IMG/VR virus record: IMGVR_UViG_3300034158_000030
Span: 1-53,367 of that record
Direction: 5' to 3' (one strand)
Length of the DNA: 53,367 bases
Source of the DNA: a virus
Shown here piece after piece: positions 29,763 through 37,477 of this stretch (its first letter is position 1; each line of letters starts with the position of its first letter). The notes under the pieces were generated by a model. The model saw only the letters and a program-made list of their open reading frames with translations, was not told where the DNA came from and ran no database searches. Both the position numbers and the translations under genes were made by a program.

Positions 29763-29833
29763 GCGGGTATGCACAGGGTGTTAGTCAGCCTTCCAAGCTG
29801 ACGACAAGGGTTCGATTCCCTTTATCCGCTCCA
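29763..29833 (+). tRNA. tRNA-Gly (TCC) with shortened D-arm
   Basis: Acceptor GCGGGTA/TATCCGC (one G-T), anticodon stem TCAGC/GCTGA with loop CTTCCAA, T-arm AAGGG/CCCTT with TTCGATT, and encoded CCA. The D region is only CAC-AGG-GTG-like, several bases shorter than usual, for a total of 71 bases. Confidence 0.9.
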
Positions 29834-29837
29834 GTGT

Positions 29838-29940
29838 TTGACGTGGCTACCCCGACCTAGTGAGCGGGCAATTGCGGAAGGAAGTACGCGCAGGTCTACA
29901 AGTGGCGCGCAACTCTTGCGGGTGAGGCTCCCGCCGTCAA
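29838..29940 (+). ncRNA. possible degenerate tRNA-like spacer
   Basis: TTGACG (29838-29843) and CGTCAA (29935-29940) could form an acceptor-like stem. A 5-base stem GCGGG/CCCGC with a 7-base loop abuts the 3' arm, as a T-arm would, but the loop TGAGGCT is not T-loop-like. Confidence 0.3.
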
Positions 29941-29949
29941 CTGATTCAC

Positions 29950-30036
29950 GGACGATTGGCAGAGAGGTTTAACGCAACCGCTTGCTAAGCGGCAGCCCGA
30001 AAGGGTTCCCAGGTTCGAATCCTGGATCGTCCGCCA
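29950..30036 (+). tRNA. tRNA-Ser (GCT)
   Basis: Acceptor GGACGAT/ATCGTCC, anticodon loop TTGCTAA, long variable arm with CCC-GAAA-GGG, T-arm CCAGG/CCTGG with TTCGAAT, and encoded CCA. The long variable arm is that expected for serine. Confidence 0.95.
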
Positions 30037-30041
30037 AACGC

Positions 30042-30117
30042 ACGCGCATAGCTCAGCGGATAGAGCAACCGCCTTCTAAGCGGTCGGCCACTGGTTCAAA
30101 TCCAGTTGTGCGTACCA
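30042..30117 (+). tRNA. tRNA-Arg (TCT)
   Basis: Acceptor ACGCGCA/TGTGCGT, D-arm GCTC/GAGC, anticodon stem ACCGC/GCGGT with loop CTTCTAA, T-arm ACTGG/CCAGT with TTCAAAT, and encoded CCA. It reads AGA, a rare codon in GC-rich hosts. Confidence 0.96.
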
Positions 30118-30182
30118 ACAACCGGCCGACATGCACTAGCGGCCCCGGACGTCGTAACCGGGCTATTCTCTCCAGTGGTACT

Positions 30183-30210
30183 AAACCCGCCTTAAAAAAG
30201 CGGGTTTTTT
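30183..30210 (+). terminator. terminator of the tRNA region
   Basis: AAACCCGC pairs with GCGGGTTT around an A-rich loop, then a T run. Confidence 0.88.
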
Positions 30211-30217
30211 TATGGGC

Positions 30218-30243
30218 AAAGAAAAGCCCCGGTTAAGGGGCTT
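30218..30243 (-). terminator. terminator of the minus tail fibre gene
   Basis: Minus strand AAGCCCC, loop TTAACC, GGGGCTT followed by TTCTTT. It converges with the tRNA terminator. Confidence 0.8.
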
Positions 30244-30248
30244 CGGCT

Positions 30249-31520
30249 CTAGCTCATTTCTCTCCATGCCAGGATGGTAGAGGCTGTCGTTCCGCCCTCG
30301 CCGCCAATCATGTACTGGTATCCAGGCGGAACGAAAAGCGTGATGGTCACCCGGCGCGGAGTGGTTCCGGTCTGCGCATCGCTGGCGAACTCAAGCCCGT
30401 TTGTGTCGCTGGCATCCTTTCGGATGACGCCACGGAAAAACCTCGAACTTGAGGTGTTTTCAGTCGAGCGCAAAAACACAATCATTTCATTGCCTGAGTT
30501 GTTTGATTTCCACACTCCAGGAACTTGCTGGTTCGTAGGTAGATCGCGCCAGATACGGATGGATCGCGGTAGGTGGGCGGGGAGGTTTACAATGGGCACT
30601 CTAGCTCCGGTATCGAGCGGAGCGACGCCGCTGGCGGCACCCTTTGCGGTCGACGGAATAAGCCCGCTCGTGTCAACTGGCGGCGGCAGGTTGGCTGCCG
30701 GGACCTTCTTGTCTTGCCCTAGCGGGGCGACCCCGCCCGCCTTGTCTCGATCCCCTTTTGGCATATAGGTATCGGCGGCGTGCTGCTTACTCTCAAACGG
30801 CAGGTCGTCGCCGGACAGTGCCAGGCTGATAGCCGAGGATATCTCGGCAGGCCCCGGCTTTGCATCCCACTCGGAAATCTGCGAGCTTGTAACGAACCGC
30901 TTTTCGGGAGTCTCGGAAATCATCGCAGCAATGTAGTCGCCCGACTGCGGCGCAATGTTCCCGGTTCTGCCGTTGAATGAGGCTACCCCGATAGCCATGG
31001 TGTTTCCGAGTGGGGACCAGCTCGCATCAATTGCTGGGTCCTGATTCGCGTCCAGGCCCCAAGCGTCGCCGGTATCACTCTCATAGGCAATAGTGAGGTC
31101 GCCGTACACGGACAGCGCCAGGCGCGCAGCCTTGTTCGCCACGTTGACCTTGCGGCCTACCGGGAACTCAGGCAACTGGCTGTATGGCACGCGCCCCGAG
31201 GATAGGTCGGCCTTCTGCGACAGCCCGAGCGACAGAGCGGAAAGCTCGCCCATTGCAGCGTCTGCCGCCATTCTCGCCTCTGACGCCTTTAGCGAGGCCT
31301 GCGCCGCCTTAATCTCGGCCTCTGAGACGCGGTAGATAATCTCCTCTGGCAGTTCCCCGCTCTGACCGCCGTCAATCCCCTTTACAACGGCCTGGACCTT
31401 TCTGCCTGACATTTCCATGGGGCTGCCGTAGAGAGTCATGCCCTCGACGTTGACAGCATGCAAAACCATGAGCTCCAGCGACTTGTTGGTGTCCGCCTGG
31501 AGTAGCCTGTATTCAGCCAT
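30249..31520 (-). CDS. tail fibre-like structural protein
   Basis: A 423-aa protein. ASFNGRTGNIAPQSGDYIAA (about 180-200) is the FNGRTG..P..GDY motif common in phage tail fibres. Upstream is a helical segment (EAEIKAAQASLKASEARMAA). A repeated APL-linked stretch (GGVAPLGQDKKVPAANLPPP, SGVAPLDTGARVPIVNLP) leads into a beta-rich C-terminal domain. Own minus promoter (31552-31560) and terminator. It may be a second fibre besides the tailspike; the receptor is unknown. Confidence 0.78.
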   Translation of the reverse strand: MAEYRLLQADTNKSLELMVLHAVNVEGMTLYGSPMEMSGRKVQAVVKGIDGGQSGELPEEIIYRVSEAEIKAAQASLKASEARMAADAAMGELSALSLGLSQKADLSSGRVPYSQLPEFPVGRKVNVANKAARLALSVYGDLTIAYESDTGDAWGLDANQDPAIDASWSPLGNTMAIGVASFNGRTGNIAPQSGDYIAAMISETPEKRFVTSSQISEWDAKPGPAEISSAISLALSGDDLPFESKQHAADTYMPKGDRDKAGGVAPLGQDKKVPAANLPPPVDTSGLIPSTAKGAASGVAPLDTGARVPIVNLPAHLPRSIRIWRDLPTNQQVPGVWKSNNSGNEMIVFLRSTENTSSSRFFRGVIRKDASDTNGLEFASDAQTGTTPRRVTITLFVPPGYQYMIGGEGGTTASTILAWREMS

Positions 31521-31551
31521 TTCTCTTTCCTTGGATCAGTATGAAACTCAC

Positions 31552-31560
31552 ATTCTATCA
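31552..31560 (-). promoter_or_regulatory. extended -10 promoter of the tail fibre gene
   Basis: TGATAGAAT on the minus strand, 31 bases from the start codon. Same class as the other virion promoters; a weak TTAAAA lies 18 bases upstream. Confidence 0.65.
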
Positions 31561-31585
31561 TGCAAGTCAACGGTTTTTTAATCCG

Positions 31586-31594
31586 TGTTATCAT
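31586..31594 (+). promoter_or_regulatory. extended -10 promoter of the holin/terminase operon
   Basis: TGTTATCAT, 31 bases before the start at 31626, without a clear -35. It is divergent from the tail fibre promoter. Confidence 0.6.
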
Positions 31595-31625
31595 CCTGTC
31601 ATCACAGACAAGCGGACCAAATTCA

Positions 31626-31952
31626 ATGGCACTCGACAACAACCCCGAAACATTCGTAGCGCTCATTCAAGGCCTGAGCGAGCCAGTTAGGGCTGCCGCC
31701 GCTGCCGCCGTCCTGGGGCTTGTACTGGCGTTCCGAAAGAACGAGCGGGGGATCGTCAAGCGTCTGCTCGAAGTGCTCGCAGGCGCGATCACAGGCTTTA
31801 TCATCGGCTACATCCTGCACCTTGCTAGCTTCGAGCCGTGGGTTATCTGGTCGAGTAACGTAGCCATTGCATACCTGGGCGTCGACAAGGTCCGCGAGGT
31901 GATCGACTTCGCCGTCGACAAGTACATTTACAGAAAGGACCCTAAAGCATGA
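31626..31952 (+). CDS. putative holin
   Basis: A 108-aa protein with three hydrophobic segments (about residues 18-36, 51-70, 72-92; LEVLAGAITGFIIGYILHLA and VIWSSNVAIAYLGVDKV) and a charged C-terminus ending YIYRKDPKA. This is the size and layout of lambda S-like class I holins. The start at 31626 follows GCGGA. It is first in the terminase operon and far from the endolysin, which is unusual but known. It overlaps the small terminase gene by ATGA. Confidence 0.7.
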   Translation: MALDNNPETFVALIQGLSEPVRAAAAAAVLGLVLAFRKNERGIVKRLLEVLAGAITGFIIGYILHLASFEPWVIWSSNVAIAYLGVDKVREVIDFAVDKYIYRKDPKA

Positions 31953-32425
31953 GTAACGCAGGGCAGTTCACGTCAAGCCGGCAACCGGTAGACCGCCAGA
32001 AGCGCGGACCGAGTAAGCGCACGCTGCTGCTGAACGCAGTCCACAAGCAGTGCGTAGACGACTTCGGTCAGCCATTCAAGACGGCCGCAGAGGCCGAGGT
32101 CGCATTCATGGAGAAGCTGGTTAAGCGCGCCATGACCATTATTGACCCGGCGTCGGGCCAGCTCCTCAAGGAGGTGCTCGCTCGCCTGCACCCGGTCGAC
32201 AAGGCCACCATGCCTGCAATCTCGTTTGACTTTCGGGAGGACGGCAACGCCGCAGAGAAAATCGAGGACGTACAGAAGGCTGTCGCGGCCGGCATCCTGC
32301 CTGTGGACATGGGGAACACCATGGTGAACATGATTGTTGCGGGCATCAAGGTCTTCGAGGTCACCGAGCTTGCGGACCGCCTGGCTCGAATCGAGCAAAT
32401 GTTGGCAGAGGCCGACGGTGACTAA
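31949..32425 (+). CDS. putative terminase small subunit
   Basis: A 158-aa protein directly upstream of and overlapping the large terminase gene. The basic N-terminus (RQPVDRQKRGPSKRTLLLNA) is followed by helices and a C-terminal coil (ELADRLARIEQMLAEADGD) suited to oligomerisation. The assignment rests mainly on position; an HTH is not obvious. It would recognise phage DNA for packaging. Confidence 0.65.
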   Translation: MSNAGQFTSSRQPVDRQKRGPSKRTLLLNAVHKQCVDDFGQPFKTAAEAEVAFMEKLVKRAMTIIDPASGQLLKEVLARLHPVDKATMPAISFDFREDGNAAEKIEDVQKAVAAGILPVDMGNTMVNMIVAGIKVFEVTELADRLARIEQMLAEADGD

Positions 32426-33992
32426 GAGGCGGATCACGACAAAGCTACTCGATGACATTGAGAGGAGGGTAAAGGCAAAGGCCGGCACCGTAGAGTCGAT
32501 GGTTATCGCGCTGGTTGACCGGCACTGCCAGCCCGTTCGGGTCGTGCAAATGGTCGGCCGCACCGTCGTGGACGTCGACAAGACACCAGAGATTTACATT
32601 CCCGAGATTTTCGGCGACTACCTTTACCCGGCCATGATAAAGGTGGCGCGTGGCGGTCGCGGCTCTGCAAAGACCCATTCGTTTATCCGCATCATCCTAG
32701 CTCGGATGCAGGCCAGCCGCACGCACGTTGGCTGTTTCCGGGAAATCCAGAAGTCTATCGCGGACTCGATCAAGCAGACCATCGAGTCGATCATCGAGGA
32801 GCTAGGGCTACGGGATCAGTTCTACATTACCGACAAAGAAATTCGCCATATGGCGACCGGCTCGAAAATGGTTTTCGCGGGCCTGTATCGGAACGTGAAC
32901 AGCATCAAGGGCATGGACTGGATCGACATAGCCTTCTGTGAGGAGGCCGAGAACATATCGGCCGAGTCCTGGAACATCCTCACGCCTACGCTGAGAAAGC
33001 CAGGCGCCGAGCTCATGGTCTGCTACAACCCTAAAAACGTCCTGGACGCCACGCACCTTCGATATGGGCCTGGCGTGTGCAAGGCCTGGACGGATGAAAC
33101 CAAAACCGTTCGGTACGCGATCACCAAACAGATTAACTACGGTGACAACCCGTTTTTTACTGAGACATCCCGCATTCAAATGCTCGCCATGAAAGAGGAG
33201 GACCCGGACCTCTATGAGCATATTTGGGAGGGTCAGCCGAACGCAGACAGCGAGCAGGCCATTATCAAGCCGTCCTGGATACAGGCCGCAGTCGACGCGC
33301 ACCGCCTCCTAGGGTTCGAGCCGACCGGCAGCAAGCGGGTTGGGCAGGACGTCGCAGACGAAGGGAAAGACACCTCGGCGCTGTGCTTTAGCTGGGGTTC
33401 GGTCGTCCTGGACCTGGAGGAGTGGAAAGGCAAGGACACGCACTACACGGCGCGCAGGGCCTACGCCTATGCCAGCGACAACCGCGTCGACGCCCTGATC
33501 TACGACAACATCGGGGTGGGTGCTGGTGTCAAGGCTGAGCTAAACCAGCTCCGGTCGGACGCTGAGGAGGAGGGCCACTGCTTCGCCGATGAGGAGCTTT
33601 TCGAGATTCACGGGTTCAACGCTGGCGGGGCTATCGTCGACCCGACGCACGAGTACCTGCCGGGCAAGCTGAACCGCGACATGTTCGAGAACATCAAGGC
33701 GCAGGCATGGTGGGCGCTGCGTGACCGCTTTTATCGAACCTACCGCGCCGTGCGCGAGGGCGCCGTCTACGACCCGAGCGAACTGATAAGCCTGTCCAGG
33801 GACCTCCCGCAACTGGAGAAGCTCAAGGCAGAGCTGTCGCGCCCACGGGTCAGCTACGGCAAGACCAGCAAGGTGATGGTCGAGAGCAAAAAGGACATGG
33901 CAAAGCGCGGCATCCCATCCCCAAACCTTGCGGACGCCCTCGTTATGTGCTTCGCGCCAATCGGACCGGAAACTATGGGGGTTTTCCTGTAG
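32418..33992 (+). CDS. terL: terminase large subunit
   Basis: A 524-aa packaging ATPase/nuclease of the Terminase_3 (PBSX/SPP1-like) type. Walker A GGRGSAKT (Lys85), Walker B IAFCEEAE (about 171-178), and RNase H-fold nuclease residues in VGQDVADEGKDTSAL, IYDNIGVGAG and PNLADALVM. The GTG start at 32418 overlaps the small subunit stop. SPP1-like terminases usually package headful, which fits the circularly permuted ends. Confidence 0.93.
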   Translation: MTKRRITTKLLDDIERRVKAKAGTVESMVIALVDRHCQPVRVVQMVGRTVVDVDKTPEIYIPEIFGDYLYPAMIKVARGGRGSAKTHSFIRIILARMQASRTHVGCFREIQKSIADSIKQTIESIIEELGLRDQFYITDKEIRHMATGSKMVFAGLYRNVNSIKGMDWIDIAFCEEAENISAESWNILTPTLRKPGAELMVCYNPKNVLDATHLRYGPGVCKAWTDETKTVRYAITKQINYGDNPFFTETSRIQMLAMKEEDPDLYEHIWEGQPNADSEQAIIKPSWIQAAVDAHRLLGFEPTGSKRVGQDVADEGKDTSALCFSWGSVVLDLEEWKGKDTHYTARRAYAYASDNRVDALIYDNIGVGAGVKAELNQLRSDAEEEGHCFADEELFEIHGFNAGGAIVDPTHEYLPGKLNRDMFENIKAQAWWALRDRFYRTYRAVREGAVYDPSELISLSRDLPQLEKLKAELSRPRVSYGKTSKVMVESKKDMAKRGIPSPNLADALVMCFAPIGPETMGVFL

Positions 33993-33995
33993 GCG

Positions 33996-34020
33996 TAAAA
34001 AAGCCCCATTCAAGGAGCTT
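33996..34020 (-). terminator. terminator of the 69-aa minus gene
   Basis: Minus strand AAGCTCC pairs with GGGGCTT (one G-T) around TTGAAT, then six T. Confidence 0.65.
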
Positions 34021-34032
34021 GAGGTGGTCGGG

Positions 34033-34242
34033 TTAGCGGTCTGGGTGGTTACGGTAAATAGTGTCAAAGTGTCGACCGACGTTCCACGCTAGTAGCTTGG
34101 CATCTGGCTCAGGCACGCCCTCGTCGACCATCTTTTTTACTGCTGCTGCTTGAAGGTTTTTATTTCGGGTCCAATTCACAAAGCCAGCTTTTGATTTTGG
34201 GGCGGATTCAAGCGCTTGCTTCAAGGTGTTCAGTGCGTTCAT
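34033..34242 (-). CDS. 69-aa hypothetical protein
   Basis: A helical basic protein (NTLKQALESAPKSKAGFVNW, then LQAAAVKKMVDEGVPEPDAK). Own promoter of the TGAATTGACA class and own terminator, so probably an early gene lodged among virion genes. No family is recognised. Confidence 0.66.
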   Translation of the reverse strand: MNALNTLKQALESAPKSKAGFVNWTRNKNLQAAAVKKMVDEGVPEPDAKLLAWNVGRHFDTIYRNHPDR

Positions 34243-34280
34243 GTCCGTGCGTCCCGTGGTTGCTTGCTTTCGATGGGTTC

Positions 34281-34309
34281 ATTCTGTCAATTCAGTTGAC
34301 ATTCGTCAA
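34281..34309 (-). promoter_or_regulatory. early promoter of the repeated TGAATTGACA class
   Basis: Minus strand TTGACG, 17 bases, CAGAAT with a TGTCAA-N5-TTGACA dyad. Over about 35 bases it is nearly identical to 4008-4040. Confidence 0.72.
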
Positions 34310-34324
34310 GCGTTATTTCGCTTG

Positions 34325-34354
34325 TTGACGCGACCGGTCAGCAACCAGCATAAT
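34325..34354 (+). promoter_or_regulatory. promoter of the 97-aa gene
   Basis: TTGACG, 18 bases, CATAAT, 29 bases before the start. Divergent from 34281-34309. Confidence 0.68.
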
Positions 34355-34383
34355 CAGCACCCTAACAACTGGAGAGAACACCC

Positions 34384-34677
34384 GTGGAATACAGTAAGCA
34401 ATTCGACTCGCTACAGGCCGCCAATCAGTTCGTTTCCGAACTACCACCCATTGCGTGGGTTTCCCGCCGTCATCGGCCTGGGCGGATCACGGTGAGTTGG
34501 CGACCGCTTCGCCTGCGGATGATCCGAGCGGACGGCGGGACCAACGCAACGGCGCCCACCTTCGAGGTCAAGCGCGAAATCGAACACGCCTACCTGATCC
34601 GACCGCAGAGCGGGCAAATGATCAAGGTCAACCGTTACACGCTCATGTCGGCAGACCAGCGCTTCGAGCTGGTATAA
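34384..34677 (+). CDS. 97-aa hypothetical protein
   Basis: GTG start with CTGGAGAG upstream. Basic, beta-rich middle (GRITVSWRPLRLRMIRADGG) and C-terminal HAYLIRPQSGQMIKVNRYT. Own early-type promoter and a terminator at 34721. No family is recognised. It lies inside the block that carries the minus-strand head genes. Confidence 0.7.
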   Translation: MEYSKQFDSLQAANQFVSELPPIAWVSRRHRPGRITVSWRPLRLRMIRADGGTNATAPTFEVKREIEHAYLIRPQSGQMIKVNRYTLMSADQRFELV

Positions 34678-34687
34678 GGGAGGACGT

Positions 34688-34717
34688 ATGAAACGCGACG
34701 AACGACCCGACATCTGA
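34688..34717 (+). other. nine-codon mini-frame with strong binding site
   Basis: MKRDERPDI preceded by GGGAGG at ideal spacing, ending just before the terminator 34721-34746. It may be translated; a function is not claimed. Confidence 0.3.
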
Positions 34718-34720
34718 AGC

Positions 34721-34746
34721 AAAGGGGCCATCTAGGCCCCTTTTTT
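34721..34746. terminator. bidirectional terminator
   Basis: GGGGCC and GGCCCC around ATCTA, A-rich on the left and six T on the right. It serves the plus 97-aa gene and the minus MuF-type gene, whose stop overlaps it. Confidence 0.85.
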
Positions 34747-35677
34747 ATTCATCATCATTGCCCGCGTCGGGGTTCATGGCCTTGGCCTTGGCGATAATCT
34801 CGGGCGTCCACGGCTTGCCGTCCGCGTCGACTAGCACCTCGACGAACGTGCATTTGCAGTTGATCATATTCGGACTCGTGGACATCCAGACCCGAGCCTG
34901 TTCGAACGTGTACAGCTTCGCGTGCCTGCGGGCATGGCTCTGCCGCGTCGTGGCGCTTAGGGCGCTGAGCTGCATCATGCGCAGATTGAGCCCGAGGTCG
35001 ATAGTGGCCGACTCGGCCTCATCGATCCGGGAGCGCCTCAGGGCTGTAGTTATCTCGGTCCGAGCGATACGCCTGGCGCGTACTATGCTTGTGTCTGTCT
35101 GCGCGGCTATCTGCTGGGCGATCACGTTCGGGTTGATACCCTGCGCCATCCCGTCCATGAGGATGGTTCTGTACTGGCGCTTCATGTCCGAGGTGAGACC
35201 CTTCATTTCCTCGAACACTCGCGCCCGAACATACCCGAGCCGGGTGCGGTAGGCGTCCGTTTGCATGATGGCAATAAGCGTCGGCCGGGTCAGCTTGTAG
35301 GCCGCTGACTGCACCGCGATATTCGCTTGCGCCATGCCGGTTCCCTGCTGATACGCAGGCTCGACATAACCGCTCATGAACCAGCCCGTGCGCTCCTCGC
35401 TGCCGCCGAGCACGAGCCTGTCAATCAAGTTGTCAATCTCTACGCCGATGTTTTCCACGGTCAGTGTGTCGACGTTGAAGTAGTAGCGCACCACGTCGGC
35501 GTTCGTGACAAGTGGCGAGCTGAGCGTAACGGCTTTCACCGGCACGGCATCTAGTATCGCTTTGACGTCACGACCTACAGGCTTGATCCGTCGCTCAAAC
35601 TCGGCCATGGCGCGCCGCTCGCGAGAATCTTGCGCGGTTGGGTCGTTTATCTTGCGCGGTAGCAGTGGAAGTGGCAT
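34745..35677 (-). CDS. MuF-type head morphogenesis protein
   Basis: A 310-aa minor head protein of the Mu gpF/SPP1 gp7 family. RIARTEITTALRRSRI (about 208-223), then SHARRHAKLY and STSPNMINCKCTFVEV match the family's C-terminal domain with its paired Cys. It normally sits on the portal inside the capsid. It follows the portal gene on the minus strand, in the usual portal-MuF order but inverted relative to terminase and protease. Confidence 0.87.
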   Translation of the reverse strand: MPLPLLPRKINDPTAQDSRERRAMAEFERRIKPVGRDVKAILDAVPVKAVTLSSPLVTNADVVRYYFNVDTLTVENIGVEIDNLIDRLVLGGSEERTGWFMSGYVEPAYQQGTGMAQANIAVQSAAYKLTRPTLIAIMQTDAYRTRLGYVRARVFEEMKGLTSDMKRQYRTILMDGMAQGINPNVIAQQIAAQTDTSIVRARRIARTEITTALRRSRIDEAESATIDLGLNLRMMQLSALSATTRQSHARRHAKLYTFEQARVWMSTSPNMINCKCTFVEVLVDADGKPWTPEIIAKAKAMNPDAGNDDE

Positions 35678-35705
35678 ATTCGGGCCTGTCCTTATTTAAA
35701 CGTCA

Positions 35706-35711
35706 ATTGTA
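35706..35711 (-). promoter_or_regulatory. TACAAT promoter of the MuF-type gene
   Basis: GGGTACAAT on the minus strand, 29 bases before the start at 35677. Same -10 as other virion promoters, though TG is replaced by GG. Confidence 0.5.
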
Positions 35712-35728
35712 CCCTGGAGTGGTCGAGA

Positions 35729-35923
35729 ATGATGGAGTTAGTTTTGAACATGGTGAGCGCGGCATATACGGCTCTGTCGGCCTTTGTCATCGCGCTTATG
35801 ACCTTTGCGCCCATAATGCCTCACTGGGCTAGCCTGGCGCTATCGTTCGCAGTGGGGGCCACGGCGGCGGTCATTGGCTGGACCTGGCGCCAGTGGGTAT
35901 GGCGGGTTTTGAGAGGGAAGTAA
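35729..35923 (+). CDS. 64-aa membrane protein
   Basis: Two hydrophobic helices (about residues 8-28 and 33-52, YTALSAFVIALMTFAPIMP and WASLALSFAVGATAAVIGW) and a basic end (WRQWVWRVLRGK). This is a class II holin-like layout. It is on the plus strand between the minus portal and MuF genes, with CTGGAG upstream and a terminator after it. Holin or antiholin is possible. Confidence 0.68.
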   Translation: MMELVLNMVSAAYTALSAFVIALMTFAPIMPHWASLALSFAVGATAAVIGWTWRQWVWRVLRGK

Positions 35924-35950
35924 AAAGGGGCCTGCATGGCCCCTTTTGTT
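35923..35950. terminator. bidirectional terminator
   Basis: GGGGCC and GGCCCC around TGCAT, with A run on the left and T-rich on the right, between the 64-aa membrane gene and the portal gene end. Confidence 0.8.
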
Positions 35951-37382
35951 ATTTGGCTGGGGGCTTGACACCCACCTCATCGCCGTTGTCGTCACCCTCA
36001 TCGAGGGGCTCAATCGTCAATGTTCCACCATTGACAAACCCTGCCATGTCGCGAGCCTCCTGCGCCTCGAATGGATATTCACCGGTCTGCGCAAACGAGG
36101 CGTTAACCTCGCCCATGAGCTTGGCGTTTTCGAGCTTCTCTTTCTGGCTGGCCTCGGACAGGTCCGACCAGATAACCGACGTTTCCGCCATGAACTGCAC
36201 AAGACCGATTCGCATCAAGTGCGCGAGTACCTGCTCAATGTCCGACGAAAGCGTCTGAACGCGGCGACCCTGCATTGTGCTGTTCCAATCCTTGTTGTCC
36301 TCGCCGGATGCGCGCTCGCCGGTTTGGCTGCCGATCCAGATCATGGTTGGCATCATGAACGACGCGGCGGCAGACATCAGCGAGATATTGAAATGCTGCT
36401 GAGGGTCCGGCACGTTCGAGACCAGCGTAGAGACGTTGGCGCCCTGCGTGATAACCGCCTGGTCAATACCCTGGTTGAGCCCCTCGGTCACCTGATTGAA
36501 GATCCCGCGCAACTCGCCCGGCTTGACCTTGTGAGCCGCCGCGATGTCGTTTAGGTTGACCTCCTTGTCGAAGTTGATCGCAATCTGCCGGGAAGCATTC
36601 TTGAGGAAAGACTCGCCGGAGCCACCGGAGATTTTTTCCATGTTGACGAAGTCGTTAAACGCCGCTCGCAGCATCGGAACGCCGTTGACGATGTCGCCCA
36701 GGATGATAACGCGGTCGGGGTGAATCTCCAGGTTGCGACCAGTGTAGCCGGACGTCGCCTGGCTGCCAGCATCGTTTCCTACCTCCCCCTCGCGGAACGA
36801 GTACATGGTTGGCAGGCCGTAGTTCTCGCTGTCCGTGATGTCATCACCCCAGGACGCCGGGAATAGCTGGCCTTCCCACGCAGGAATGATCCGCACGAGC
36901 CTGCGGGCGGCACGTCCGCGCACTGGCTTATCCCAGGTCTTGCCGTCTGCAATTTGCAGGATCAGCGCTGAGTATTTGCCGACGCAACGGCGGGTATCCG
37001 CCTCGCGCAGGCACTCCCATAGCTTGCTTTGCTTTGCTACGGCTTTAAACGACTTCTCCCATGCGGTTGGCGGGCGCTTCTTGTCGTGCTCCTCCCCCTC
37101 GATAACCTGGGGTTCGTCCTGCCAGCACTTGCCGACAACGCGGGATACAGCGCCGTGGGCGAGGCTGTTCCGTTCCCACATCCGATAGTAGTCGTCGAAT
37201 GCAATGTGCTCTTTCCAGCCGAAGGCGCGCCAGGCGTTCGGGCGCTTTGCATCCGATCCGAGGAGGCCGTCGGACGGAGCGAACCGCCGCCTAGCTCGAA
37301 ACATTTTCTCCTCGCCCAGCGCCTCATTGAGGGCCAGGTACAACGGGCTCCCCTCTGCTGGTAGCTTGATAGCTTGACTCAT
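35949..37382 (-). CDS. portal protein (DUF1073-like)
   Basis: A 477-aa protein with the length and composition of DUF1073-type phage portals. AFDDYYRMWERNSLAHGAVS near the N-terminus and RAARRLVRIIPAWEGQLFPA fit the stem and clip regions. NISLMSAAASFMMPTMIWIG and SGEDNKDWNSTMQGRRVQTL match the conserved C-terminal wing. It should form the dodecameric DNA portal. GGAGG lies upstream of 37382. It is inverted with the MuF gene. Confidence 0.85.
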   Translation of the reverse strand: MSQAIKLPAEGSPLYLALNEALGEEKMFRARRRFAPSDGLLGSDAKRPNAWRAFGWKEHIAFDDYYRMWERNSLAHGAVSRVVGKCWQDEPQVIEGEEHDKKRPPTAWEKSFKAVAKQSKLWECLREADTRRCVGKYSALILQIADGKTWDKPVRGRAARRLVRIIPAWEGQLFPASWGDDITDSENYGLPTMYSFREGEVGNDAGSQATSGYTGRNLEIHPDRVIILGDIVNGVPMLRAAFNDFVNMEKISGGSGESFLKNASRQIAINFDKEVNLNDIAAAHKVKPGELRGIFNQVTEGLNQGIDQAVITQGANVSTLVSNVPDPQQHFNISLMSAAASFMMPTMIWIGSQTGERASGEDNKDWNSTMQGRRVQTLSSDIEQVLAHLMRIGLVQFMAETSVIWSDLSEASQKEKLENAKLMGEVNASFAQTGEYPFEAQEARDMAGFVNGGTLTIEPLDEGDDNGDEVGVKPPAK

Positions 37383-37409
37383 GTTCGAGCCTCCTGATTC
37401 AAAGTGGGT

Positions 37410-37415
37410 ATTGTA
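37410..37415 (-). promoter_or_regulatory. TACAAT promoter of the portal gene
   Basis: CTGTACAAT on the minus strand, 28 bases before the start at 37382. It shares bases with the plus-strand -35 TTGTAC at 37411-37416. Confidence 0.55.
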
Positions 37416-37439
37416 CAGCGGATCGCCTTAGGCTATTCT
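37411..37439 (+). promoter_or_regulatory. promoter of the four-helix membrane gene
   Basis: TTGTAC, 17 bases, TATTCT, 38 bases before 37478. It overlaps the divergent portal promoter. Confidence 0.5.
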
Positions 37440-37477
37440 CGCCGCTTCAAACACAAACCCGCTGGAGCTTTGCAGAA

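Noticed and set aside
29838-29940. Fifth true tRNA between Gly and Ser
   Set aside because: The loop TGAGGCT is not a T-loop, the acceptor pairs only six bases and no anticodon arm is convincing; kept only as a low-confidence structured spacer.
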